Counted from the first letter of the stretch, positions 1 to 8,951 are shown. The stretch is DNA of 37,830 nt from a bacterium DOLZORAL124_64_63 (GCA_002747875.1 PDQT01000299.1:1-37830), one strand, 5' to 3'. Numbers and translations: made by a program. Notes: generated by a model from the sequence alone, not told the origin.

Positions 1-2
1 AG

Positions 3-1655
3 CAGCTTCTGGCTGCCGGGGTGATGGACGAGGCGGCCCTTCTCAAGGCCCAGGAAATCCAGAAGAAGGAAGGCGGATCTCTCGGCCAGGCCCTGGTGCG
101 CAGCGGGGCCGTCGATGAACCGACCTACACCCAGTATCTGGGGCAGGTCTTCCGGCTGCCTGTCGTGGATCTGGATAGCGCCGAAATCGAGATGGAATGC
201 ATCGACCGCATTCCCGACGACGTGGTGCGCAAGTTCCAGGTGTTGCCCATCAGGCGGGTGGGACGTCAACTCACGCTGGCCATGGCCAACCCCGCCAACA
301 TCTTCGCCATCGACGACATCAAGTTCATCACCGGTCTGGAAGTCCAGTGCGTGGTGGCGGGCGAGATGGCCATCAAGAAGGCCATCGACAAGTATTACAG
401 CGATGCGGACAGCCTGGCCTCGATCATGGAAGGGCTCGAGGATGATATCGAGCTGGTGGAGGAGGATGAGGGTGACGACCTGCTGGGGCAGGACGGGCAG
501 AACGCCCCGGTGGTCAAGCTGGTCAACACCCTGCTGGCCGAGGCCGTGAAGATGGGCGCCAGCGATATCCATGTCGAGCCCTACGAACGCAACATGCGCG
601 TGCGCTACCGCGTGGACGGTGTGCTCAAGGAAGTGATGGAGCCGCCCATCAAGCTGAAGAACGCCATCATCAGCCGTTTGAAGATCATGTCCGAGCTGGA
701 CATCGCCGAGCGCCGCATTCCCCAGGACGGCCGCATCAAACTGAAGATCGGCGCCAAGAAGGTGGACCTGCGTGTCTCGACCCTGCCCTGCATCTACGGG
801 GAGAAGGTCGTGATGCGTATCCTGGACAAGGGCAACCTGAATCTGGACCTGGCCGACTTCAACATGGAAGAGAAGGCCATCGCGGATGTGTACCAGGCCA
901 TCGCCTCGCCCTTCGGCATGGTCCTGGTGACGGGCCCCACCGGTAGCGGCAAGACCACCACCCTGTACAGTTGCCTTTCCAAGCTGAACGTCGAAGACAC
1001 CAACATCATGACCGCCGAGGATCCCGTCGAGTACAACATCGACGGCATCAACCAGGTGCAGGTGCGGGACGAGGTCGGCCTGACTTTCGCCTCCGCCCTG
1101 AAGGCTTTCCTGCGGCAGGATCCGAACATCGTGATGGTGGGTGAGATTCGTGACCTGGAGACCGGCGGCATCGCCACCAAGGCTGCTCTGACGGGGCACC
1201 TTGTGCTCTCGACCCTGCACACCAACGACGCGCCCAGCACCATCAACCGTATGATCGACATGGGTATCGAGCCCTTCCTGGTGGCCAGCAGCACGGTGCT
1301 GATCATGGCCCAGCGTTTGGTGCGGCGAATTTGCTCCGGTTGCAAGGAGGAACTGAAACTGTCGGACGAGGCCCTGGCCGACGTGGGCCTCAAACCGGGA
1401 ACCCCCGTCTTCAAGGGCAAGGGGTGCGACAAGTGCAACGGTAGCGGGTATTCCGGGCGGCAGGGCCTGTACGAAGTCATGCCCATCACGCCGGGTATCC
1501 GAGAGCTGATTCTGGATCGGGCCTCGACCACCGAAATTCGCCATAAGGCCGTCGAAGAAGGCATGCTCACCCTGCGCGCCGATGGTCTGCTCAAGGTGGC
1601 CAAGGGCATCACCACCATCGAAGAAGTGCTGCGGGAAACCGCGGTTGCCGACTGA
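3..1655 (+). CDS. pilB: Type IV pilus assembly ATPase PilB (GspE family), 5'-truncated by the window edge
   Basis: Walker A GPTGSGKTTT, Walker B region DPNIVMVGEIRD, TAEDPVEY, and C-terminal CSGC...CDKC zinc motif. The frame stays open upstream of the listed start (QLLAAGVMDEAALL), so the true start lies outside the window. Confidence 0.95.
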   Translation, partial: QLLAAGVMDEAALLKAQEIQKKEGGSLGQALVRSGAVDEPTYTQYLGQVFRLPVVDLDSAEIEMECIDRIPDDVVRKFQVLPIRRVGRQLTLAMANPANIFAIDDIKFITGLEVQCVVAGEMAIKKAIDKYYSDADSLASIMEGLEDDIELVEEDEGDDLLGQDGQNAPVVKLVNTLLAEAVKMGASDIHVEPYERNMRVRYRVDGVLKEVMEPPIKLKNAIISRLKIMSELDIAERRIPQDGRIKLKIGAKKVDLRVSTLPCIYGEKVVMRILDKGNLNLDLADFNMEEKAIADVYQAIASPFGMVLVTGPTGSGKTTTLYSCLSKLNVEDTNIMTAEDPVEYNIDGINQVQVRDEVGLTFASALKAFLRQDPNIVMVGEIRDLETGGIATKAALTGHLVLSTLHTNDAPSTINRMIDMGIEPFLVASSTVLIMAQRLVRRICSGCKEELKLSDEALADVGLKPGTPVFKGKGCDKCNGSGYSGRQGLYEVMPITPGIRELILDRASTTEIRHKAVEEGMLTLRADGLLKVAKGITTIEEVLRETAVAD

Positions 1656-1673
1656 TGAGAAAGAGGGTTTGAC

Positions 1674-2747
1674 GTGGCCGGTATGCGAGAACTGCTGGAG
1701 GATATGGTCAACAGGGGAGCCAGTGATCTGCACATTACGGCCGGTCTACCGCCGTTGTTGCGGGTGGACGGTCAGGTGCTGCCGAGTTCTTTCCCTCCGC
1801 TGACGGGGGATGATACCCGGGCCCTGGCCTACAGCATCCTCAACGACGAGCAGAAGATGCGCTTCGAGAACGACATGGAACTGGATCTGAGTTTCGGCGT
1901 GCAGGGCATCAGCCGCTTCCGCGCCAATGTCTTTCAGCAGCGCGGCGCGACGGCCATGGCCATCCGCCAAATCCCTTACAAAATCAACAGTTTCGAAGAA
2001 CTGGGCCTGCCCCCGGTATGCCGGGAGATGATCAACCGCACCCAGGGGTTGATCCTGGTGACGGGGCCCACGGGCAGCGGCAAGAGCACCACCCTGGCCA
2101 CGATGGTGGACACCATCAACAGCGAGCGGCACGGGCATATCATCACTATCGAAGATCCCATCGAGTTCGTGCATCAGCACAAGAACTGCATCGTCAACCA
2201 GCGCGAGGTGAACAGCGACACCCACAGCTTCCCCGACGCGCTGAAGTACGTGTTGCGCCAGGATCCGGACGTGATCCTCATCGGCGAGATGCGTGACCGC
2301 GAGACCATTTCCGCGGCCCTGACCATTGCCGAGACGGGCCACCTGGCCCTGGCCACGCTGCACACCAACAGCACCTTCGAGAGCATCAACCGCATCGTGG
2401 ATGTCTTCCCGCCGGAGCAGCAGAACCAGGTGCGCAGCCAGCTGGCCTTCAGCCTGGCGGGTGTCATCACGCAGCAGCTGGTGCCCCGGATACGTGGCGG
2501 CGGACGGGTTCTGGCTCTGGAGATCATGGTGTGTACCCCGGCCATCAAGGCCATGATCCGCGACGACAAGGTTCACCAGATCTACGGTCTGATGCAGGCC
2601 GGCCAGAAACACGGCATGCAGACCATGAACCAGAGCCTTTACCAGGCCATCATCAACAAGTGGATTGATCCGACAGAGGCCCTGGGCCGCAGCAACGATG
2701 CTGCCGAACTGGCCCAGATGATCGGTCAACCCGCCATGATCAAGTGA
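1674..2747 (+). CDS. pilT: Type IV pilus retraction ATPase PilT
   Basis: GPTGSGKSTTLATMVD, TIEDPIEFVH, DPDVILIGEMRD and TGHLALATLHTN motifs; GTG start; follows pilB. Confidence 0.96.
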   Translation: MAGMRELLEDMVNRGASDLHITAGLPPLLRVDGQVLPSSFPPLTGDDTRALAYSILNDEQKMRFENDMELDLSFGVQGISRFRANVFQQRGATAMAIRQIPYKINSFEELGLPPVCREMINRTQGLILVTGPTGSGKSTTLATMVDTINSERHGHIITIEDPIEFVHQHKNCIVNQREVNSDTHSFPDALKYVLRQDPDVILIGEMRDRETISAALTIAETGHLALATLHTNSTFESINRIVDVFPPEQQNQVRSQLAFSLAGVITQQLVPRIRGGGRVLALEIMVCTPAIKAMIRDDKVHQIYGLMQAGQKHGMQTMNQSLYQAIINKWIDPTEALGRSNDAAELAQMIGQPAMIK

Positions 2748-2760
2748 GGAAGGTAAGCCC

Positions 2761-3978
2761 GTGAGCACCACCACGACGTTCATCTGGAAAGGCAAGACCA
2801 CCAAGGGAGAGACCCTCAGTGGGGAGCACGAGGCCGCGAGCGAAAAGGAAGTCGGGGAGTATCTGCGGAAGAAGCGGATCGTCATCTCCTCCATCAAGAA
2901 GAAGCCGCGGGACATCAAGTTCAGTTTCCTGCGGCGCAAGAGCGTGGGGGTGAAGGATCTGTCGGTCTTCACACGGCAGTTCGCCACCATGGTCAACGCC
3001 GGTCTGCCCCTGGTGCAGTGCCTGGACGTGCTGAGCCGCCAACTGCAGAAAGAGCACTTCAAGTCGGTGGTCCAGACGGTGATGAGCGATGTGGAGGGCG
3101 GCAGCACCCTGGCCGAGGCTCTGGCGAAACATCCCAAGGTCTTCAGCGATCTGTACGTGAACATGATCGCCGCCGGTGAGGCCGGCGGTATCCTGGACGT
3201 GATTCTCCAACGCCTGGCCGTTTTCCTGGAGAAGGCCGACGCCTTGCAGCGCAAGGTCAAGGGCGCCATGACCTACCCCTCCATCGTGCTGACGGTTGCC
3301 GGCGGTGCCTGCATTTTCATGCTCCTGTTCGTGATCCCGGTCTTCGCCAAGATGTTCAAGGATTTCGGCGGCACATTGCCGGCGCCCACGCGCATCGTCA
3401 TGGGGCTGAGCAACTTCATGCGGGCCTACTGGTGGGCCCTGTTCGCCGGCGGCGCGGGGCTGTTCTTCGGTTTCAAGCGGTTCCGGGCCACGGCGCGGGG
3501 TTGCTACCTGACGGACAAGCTGGCCCTGCGGATTCCCATCATCGGCAACGTGCTGCGCAAAAGCGCCGTGGCGCGCTTCACCCGCACCCTGGGAACTCTG
3601 ATCGGTTCAGGCGTGCCCATCCTGCAGGGCTTGGAGATCACCAGCCGCACGGCGGGCAACACCGTGATCCAAGAAGCCATCGGCAACACGGCGGAGGCCA
3701 TCAGCCAGGGCGAGAACATCAGCGGTCCCCTGCGTGAGAGCGGCGTCTTCCCGCCCATGGTCACGCAGATGATCGGCATCGGCGAGCAGACGGGCGCCCT
3801 GGATGAGATGCTGTCCAAGATCGCCGACTTCTACGACGACGAGGTGGACGCGGCCGTGGAGGCCCTGACCGCCGCCATCGAACCGCTGATGATCGTGCTG
3901 ATGGGGGGCATGGTCGGCTCCATGCTGGTGGCCATGTACCTGCCCATGTTCAAGATGTCCAGCATCGTGGGAGGCTAG
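2761..3978 (+). CDS. pilC: Type IV pilus inner-membrane platform protein PilC (GspF family)
   Basis: Duplicated GspF domains (FTRQFATMVNAGLPLVQCLDVL and FTRTLGTLIGSGVPILQGLEI); GTG start. Confidence 0.95.
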   Translation: MSTTTTFIWKGKTTKGETLSGEHEAASEKEVGEYLRKKRIVISSIKKKPRDIKFSFLRRKSVGVKDLSVFTRQFATMVNAGLPLVQCLDVLSRQLQKEHFKSVVQTVMSDVEGGSTLAEALAKHPKVFSDLYVNMIAAGEAGGILDVILQRLAVFLEKADALQRKVKGAMTYPSIVLTVAGGACIFMLLFVIPVFAKMFKDFGGTLPAPTRIVMGLSNFMRAYWWALFAGGAGLFFGFKRFRATARGCYLTDKLALRIPIIGNVLRKSAVARFTRTLGTLIGSGVPILQGLEITSRTAGNTVIQEAIGNTAEAISQGENISGPLRESGVFPPMVTQMIGIGEQTGALDEMLSKIADFYDDEVDAAVEALTAAIEPLMIVLMGGMVGSMLVAMYLPMFKMSSIVGG

Positions 3979-3983
3979 GGCAG

Positions 3984-5537
3984 TTGGCGTGCCTTCTCCA
4001 CGGCCTCGGTATCCTCAAGACCATCTCCCACCGAACCCTGGGCCGGGTGGTTCTGCTGGTGGCGCTCACCGCGGTGGCGGTCCTGGCCTGGCACTACGCC
4101 CCCCAGGACAGTTCGGGCCTCGGTCTGCTGGGTACCCTGACGGCTCTGGCTCTAAGCATCGGCCTGGGCTGGATGGCTGACCTGGGCCGCTGGTCCGGGC
4201 GGGCGATCCTGCCTCTGCAGATGGTCATCGACGTGCTGGCCGTGGTCCTGGTGGCCACCTTTGCGGGGCAGAAGACCAGCAACGTGATCCTGCTGGGTGT
4301 GGCCGGTACCCTGGCGGAATTCGGCCTGTGGCACTATTTCCAGCGCATCCAGGGCTTCGAGGACAGCGAGCAGAAAAGCCGCCGCCGGGTTCAGAAGGCG
4401 CTCTGGGAAATGCGCAACATCATCGACAACATCCGCAGCGGTTTGCTGACCATCGACACGGGCGGCGTGGTGGTGCGGGTCAATCCGGCCTGTTGCCGCA
4501 TCCTGGAGATGGAGGAAAGCGACCTGATCGGCTGTCGCCTGGAGGATGTGTGCCGTGGCGGCATGGAGCAGATGGTGGATGTCATCCTGCCCGTGGCCCG
4601 GGGCGAGGCTCCCGTGGATCGGGGCGAGGCGCTGATCAAGCGCATGGGGCGGGAGCTGCCCTTGGGGCTGAACGTGAACCATGTGACGGCTCCCGGCGGG
4701 CGCATCATCGGCGCCATCTGCATCTTCACGGACCTGACGCGGGAGAAAGAGATGACGGCCCGCGTGCGGGAGAACGATCGTCTGGCGGCCATCGGCGAAC
4801 TGGCGGCCAGCATCGCCCACGAGATCCGCAATCCTTTGGCCAGCATCCGCGGCAGCGTGGAGATGCTGGCGGACGACCTGGATCTGGAAGGTGACCATGC
4901 CGCCCTGATGACTCTGATCCTCAAGGAGAGCAGCCGGGTCAACACCATCATCAACGACTTCCTGGCCTACAGCCGCATGCGCCCCACCAACCGGCGGCGT
5001 TTCCGGGCCCGGGAATTCGGGGATGAGATCAGCCTGCAGATCCGGCAGCACGTGGCGGCCAAGAACGGCCGGGTCAACCTGCATTGCGACGTGCAACCGG
5101 AGGATATGGAACTGGTGGCGGACCCGGGCCAGTTGACGCAGCTGACCCTCAACCTGGTCATCAATGCCTGTGAAGCCATGCACTATCAGGGCGATCTGGG
5201 GCTGAATCTGCGCCTGCTGGCGGCGGGCACCAGCCAGGAGTTGGTGATCACGGATGACGGGCCGGGCATCGACGAGGATATCCGCCAGGACATGTTCACG
5301 CCCTTTGCCACCAACAAGGAAGGCGGCACGGGGCTGGGCCTGGCCATCGTGCAGCGTATTGCCGCGGCCCATGGCGGGCGGGTGCGGGCCGAGGACCGTC
5401 CCGGCGGCGGGACGGTGTTCCGGGTGCGCTGGCCGGTGGTGCACGTACCGGAACTGGGGCAGGACGGCCCTCGGGCAACGGACCGGCCCTCCGCGGAAGC
5501 GGCCGAGCCGGAACAGGCTGAAGCCCTTCTGGTGTGA
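3984..5537 (+). CDS. pilS: Membrane sensor histidine kinase, PilS-like (PAS, HisKA, HATPase)
   Basis: N-terminal TM segments; H-box IGELAASIAHEIRNPLASIRGSVEML; NLVINACEAM N-box; GTGLGLAIVQRI; TTG start. Located between pilC and pilR. Confidence 0.88.
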   Translation: MACLLHGLGILKTISHRTLGRVVLLVALTAVAVLAWHYAPQDSSGLGLLGTLTALALSIGLGWMADLGRWSGRAILPLQMVIDVLAVVLVATFAGQKTSNVILLGVAGTLAEFGLWHYFQRIQGFEDSEQKSRRRVQKALWEMRNIIDNIRSGLLTIDTGGVVVRVNPACCRILEMEESDLIGCRLEDVCRGGMEQMVDVILPVARGEAPVDRGEALIKRMGRELPLGLNVNHVTAPGGRIIGAICIFTDLTREKEMTARVRENDRLAAIGELAASIAHEIRNPLASIRGSVEMLADDLDLEGDHAALMTLILKESSRVNTIINDFLAYSRMRPTNRRRFRAREFGDEISLQIRQHVAAKNGRVNLHCDVQPEDMELVADPGQLTQLTLNLVINACEAMHYQGDLGLNLRLLAAGTSQELVITDDGPGIDEDIRQDMFTPFATNKEGGTGLGLAIVQRIAAAHGGRVRAEDRPGGGTVFRVRWPVVHVPELGQDGPRATDRPSAEAAEPEQAEALLV

Positions 5538-5605
5538 CCCCCCTCCTGTCCGGAATCACCCGGTCTTGAACAACGGAAGATGTTGCCTCGCAAAGGGCAA
5601 TGCGC

Positions 5606-5632
5606 ACGGCCCCTGTGGGGCTGTTGTTTTTT
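5606..5632 (+). terminator. Rho-independent terminator after pilS
   Basis: ACGGCCCC-TGT-GGGGCTGT stem (one G-U) followed by TGTTTTTT. Confidence 0.72.
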
Positions 5633-5737
5633 GCAAAGTCCAAGATTATCGCGATTTAGGTGTAAAGCGAGGTCCCGCAGAGGCCGATATCTCCTGCATC
5701 ACTGCAAATTGCCCTTTTCGCGGACGAAGGAGAGAAC

Positions 5738-7219
5738 ATGGCCGAGGAACGGATTCTGGTTGTCGACGATGAAGAGTCCATGTGCCAATACCTCGCCATC
5801 TTGTTGCGCAAAGAAGGATTTCAGGTTCGGGCGGCCAACGGCGGCGCTCAGGCCTTGCAGCTGCTGGAGCAGGAGAAATTCGACCTTGTGATGACCGATA
5901 TCCAGATGCCCAAGATGGACGGCATTCAGCTTCTGAAGGGCGTCAAGGCGATGAATCCCAACATTCCGGTGATCATCATGACGGCCTACGCCAGCGAGCA
6001 GTCGGCCATCGACGCGGTCAACCTGGGGGCCTTCAGCTATCTGCAGAAGCACTGCAAGAACGATGAAATCCGCATGGTCGTGCGCAACGCCCTGGCCCTG
6101 GGTCAGGCGCGCAGCGAGAACGTGGAACTGAAGAAAAAGCTGAATCGCTCCTCCAAGGCCAAGAAGATCATCGGCCAGAGCGCGCGCATGCGTTCGGTGT
6201 TCAAGATGGTCGAGAAGATCAGCGGCACCGGAGCCACGGTCCTGATCAATGGCGAAAGCGGCACGGGCAAGGAGCTGATCGCCCGGAGCATCCACATGCA
6301 AAGCGCGCGCGCGGACAAGCCGTTCGTGGCCATCAACTGCGGCGCCATCCCGGAAACCTTGCTGGAAAGCCAGCTCTTCGGGCACGTCAAGGGCAGCTTC
6401 ACGGGCGCGGATAAGGACCATGACGGTTTCTGCCGCCAGGCCGAGGGCGGGACCATCTTCCTGGATGAGATCGGCGAGACACCCCACGCCATCCAGGTCA
6501 AGCTGCTGCGCATGTTGCAGGAGCGGGAGATTTATCCCGTGGGCAGTTCCCGTCCCATCAAGGTGGATGTGCGCGTGGTGGCCGCCACCAACCGGGATCT
6601 GGAGCAGGAGGTGGCGGCGGGTAATTTCCGCATCGACCTCTTCTACCGGCTGAACGTCATCCCGCTGAACCTGCCGGCCCTGCGCGAGCGTCCGGACGAT
6701 ATCCCCCTGCTGGTGGATCACTTCCTGCGTCGCTGCTGTCCCAGAGAATACAAAGGGACCGTGGGATCCCTAGTGACCGAGAAGGCTCTGCAGGCCCTGC
6801 AGCGCTACGAGTGGCCCGGCAACGTGCGGGAACTGGAAAACGTCATCGAACGCGCCAGCATCATCCGCGACGGGGATCGCATCGAGGTGGGGGACCTGCC
6901 GCCGGAATTCCAGTCCGCGCCTTCCGGAGAAAACAGCGCCGGCGAGCTGACCGTGGGCGGAGCGGTGACCTTGGAGGCGCTGGAGAAGGCGCACATCCTG
7001 TCGGTTCTCCAGAGTACCGGCGGGGCGCGCAAGCAGACCAGCGAGATCCTGGGTATCAACGCCTCCACCCTGTACCGCAAGCTGAAGAAGTACGGTGTGC
7101 AGGATCCCGAGGACGCTTGCGAGGAGCAGAACGAGGATCTCACGCCGGGTTCGGATCTGCTGGACGCGGTGGAAAACGCCCTGCGGGAGCAAGAACCGCA
7201 AGAGGCGGTGCTGAGTTGA
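5738..7219 (+). CDS. pilR: Sigma-54-dependent response regulator PilR (NtrC family)
   Basis: Receiver ILVVDDEESMCQ...MTDIQMPKMDG; AAA+ GESGTGKELIAR; GSFTGA loop; WPGNVRELENVIE; C-terminal Fis-type HTH. Confidence 0.94.
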   Translation: MAEERILVVDDEESMCQYLAILLRKEGFQVRAANGGAQALQLLEQEKFDLVMTDIQMPKMDGIQLLKGVKAMNPNIPVIIMTAYASEQSAIDAVNLGAFSYLQKHCKNDEIRMVVRNALALGQARSENVELKKKLNRSSKAKKIIGQSARMRSVFKMVEKISGTGATVLINGESGTGKELIARSIHMQSARADKPFVAINCGAIPETLLESQLFGHVKGSFTGADKDHDGFCRQAEGGTIFLDEIGETPHAIQVKLLRMLQEREIYPVGSSRPIKVDVRVVAATNRDLEQEVAAGNFRIDLFYRLNVIPLNLPALRERPDDIPLLVDHFLRRCCPREYKGTVGSLVTEKALQALQRYEWPGNVRELENVIERASIIRDGDRIEVGDLPPEFQSAPSGENSAGELTVGGAVTLEALEKAHILSVLQSTGGARKQTSEILGINASTLYRKLKKYGVQDPEDACEEQNEDLTPGSDLLDAVENALREQEPQEAVLS

Positions 7220-7372
7220 GGGGAAATACCCTCTCATTTGCAAGGTTTTGCCGGGTGGGGGAAGCAAATTGCCCGGCTCGCGGGCCCTGGGGTTGGGGCA
7301 AAGAAGTTTCGGGAAAAGCTTAAGTCGCCTGTTTAAAAGGACTTGCAAGGACGAAAAATGGGCTAGGGCGAA

Positions 7373-7388
7373 TGGCATGCCCTATGCT
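7373..7388 (+). promoter_or_regulatory. Sigma-54 promoter upstream of pilA
   Basis: TGGCATG-CCCT-ATGCT; GG and GC separated by exactly 10 nt; about 106 bp upstream of the pilA start. Confidence 0.85.
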
Positions 7389-7493
7389 TACCGGGACTGC
7401 CATTGGCAGGCACCCGTGAGGCCGGTCCCCAACAAGACCGGAATCGGAACAACGAAGGTCTTTTCAAAGGGACCGCTACAAGGAGGACGTGTA

Positions 7494-7904
7494 GTGTTGA
7501 ATCGCAAGGGCTTTACTCTGATTGAGCTGATGATCGTGGTCGTTATTATCGGCATCCTGGCCGCCATCGCCATCCCCAACTTCATCAGCATGCAGGATCG
7601 TGCGAAGGAAGCCAAGGTCAAGGGCGCGGCGCACACCGTGCAGCTGGCCGCCGAGGATTTCGCCGTCCGGAACGATGGCATCTACTCGGATGCCGCTGGC
7701 GATCTGACCCCCTTGCTGCCCGGTGGTGCCCTGCTGGAGAACGCCTTCACCGGCGCGTCCACCGAGCCCCAGTTCGCCGGCGCGGCCGCGACCGCGGGCC
7801 AGATCGGCATCCAGGCCGTGGCCCAGGGTGGTGTGAACGTGGGTTACACCATCACCGGCTTCGGCAAGGACGCGAATGTCGTCACCCTGACCAGCGGTCA
7901 GTAA
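7494..7904 (+). CDS. pilA: Major type IV prepilin PilA
   Basis: Class III leader MLNRKG^FTLIELMIVVVIIGILAAIAIPNF; GTG start 7 nt after AGGAGG (7481-7486). The ORF-track start at 7248 is an artefactual upstream extension. Confidence 0.95.
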   Translation: MLNRKGFTLIELMIVVVIIGILAAIAIPNFISMQDRAKEAKVKGAAHTVQLAAEDFAVRNDGIYSDAAGDLTPLLPGGALLENAFTGASTEPQFAGAAATAGQIGIQAVAQGGVNVGYTITGFGKDANVVTLTSGQ

Positions 7905-7932
7905 GCGTAAGCATGGCCGACTGATACTCAGG

Positions 7933-7962
7933 AGCGGGGCTGGCCCAACCAGCCCCGCTTTT
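7933..7962 (+). terminator. Rho-independent terminator after pilA
   Basis: Perfect 11-bp stem AGCGGGGCTGG-CCCAA-CCAGCCCCGCT, then T-rich TTTCCTTTT. Confidence 0.88.
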
Positions 7963-7980
7963 CCTTTTGAAGGCGCACCA

Positions 7981-8427
7981 TTGCGAAACATGCGAACGAA
8001 CTTCAAGCTGCCCCGCAAGCCCATCGACAAGGCGGATCTGATCCTGGCCGCGGGCACGACCAGCCTGGTGCTTGTCTGCCTGTTCCTGCTGGGGGTTCCG
8101 GCGTTTCGGCACCTGGAGCACCGGGCTCATGAGGCCACCGTCCGGGGCAATGCCGCCACTTTGCAGTTGGCGGCGGAAACCTATGCCGCCGCCCACCTGG
8201 GCAACTACCCCCTGGATCCCTGGGACCTGGTGCCCTACCTGCCCAACGACCAGGCCCCCCGCAACCCCTACACCGGCAAGGCCAGCACCTTCACCGGGGG
8301 GGTGGGCGATCTGACCTATCGCTCGCCGACCCGTGGCCAGGACTATGTCATCGAGGCCTGGGGACAAGGAGAGAAACAGCGGCCGCGCCGTCTTGTCCTG
8401 CTGCAGGGACATCGCCCCCGGCTCTGA
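7981..8427 (+). CDS. Degenerate pilin-like protein lacking a prepilin peptidase motif
   Basis: HEATVRGNAATLQLAAETYAAAHLGNYPLDPWDLVPYLP aligns by eye with PilA KEAKVKGAAHTVQLAAEDFAVRNDGIYSDAAGDLTPLLP. N-terminal hydrophobic helix retained; GFTLIE absent. TTG 7981 or ATG 7990 start. Confidence 0.75.
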   Translation: MRNMRTNFKLPRKPIDKADLILAAGTTSLVLVCLFLLGVPAFRHLEHRAHEATVRGNAATLQLAAETYAAAHLGNYPLDPWDLVPYLPNDQAPRNPYTGKASTFTGGVGDLTYRSPTRGQDYVIEAWGQGEKQRPRRLVLLQGHRPRL

Positions 8428-8521
8428 TTATTCCCCGCCAGGGATTTCCCTTAATGCCGGCCGATGGAAGCCGAAACCCGAGCCAGTATTCTGGTTATTG
8501 GCGCCCCTCCGGAGGACTGTT

Positions 8522-8932
8522 TTGCACCACCACCGCGGTTTCACTTTCATCGAACTGATCACCGTCATTTTTATCCTGGGGATTCTGGCCCTCATGGCCA
8601 TCCCCAACTACATCCGCATGCAGAATCGCGCCAAGGAAAGCCAGGTCAAGAATAACGCCCACACGCTGCAGTTGGTGGTCGAGGACTACGCCGTCCAGCA
8701 TGAAGGCGTCTATTCCGACGTCCAGGCGGATCTGCTGCCTCTCATGCCCAACGGCACCCGCCTGGTGAACGCCTTCACCAGCGGGGTCACCGAACCCCAA
8801 TTCGGCGTGGCGGCGACGACACCGGGACAGATCGGGCTGGTGGGGGTGGTGGACGGCGGGCGCACCACGGGTTATCGGATCAACGGCTGGGGCCTGAGCC
8901 AGGAGATTCTTGTCCTGGTCGGCGGCCGTTAG
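8522..8932 (+). CDS. Second type IV prepilin / PilA paralogue
   Basis: Leader MHHHRG^FTFIELITVIFILGILALMAIPNY; TTG start after GGAGG (8511-8515); similar to PilA across its length, including TEPQF and GQIG blocks. Confidence 0.9.
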   Translation: MHHHRGFTFIELITVIFILGILALMAIPNYIRMQNRAKESQVKNNAHTLQLVVEDYAVQHEGVYSDVQADLLPLMPNGTRLVNAFTSGVTEPQFGVAATTPGQIGLVGVVDGGRTTGYRINGWGLSQEILVLVGGR

Positions 8933-8951
8933 ACCGACTTCGGGTCAATCG

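Noticed and set aside
1746-3269. 507-aa minus-strand ORF
   Set aside because: Antisense to pilT/pilC; no motif, artefact of codon bias.
5631-5659. TTGCAA-N17-ATTTAG as a sigma-70 promoter for pilR
   Set aside because: The -10 box is a poor match and the -35 overlaps the terminator U-tract; kept only as a possibility.
7218-7233. GAGGG-gaaata-CCCTC hairpin after pilR as terminator
   Set aside because: Only 5 bp stem and no U-run directly following; too weak to call.
7248-7493. N-terminal extension of pilA in the ORF track
   Set aside because: Contains the sigma-54 promoter, and the class III leader plus SD place the start at 7494.
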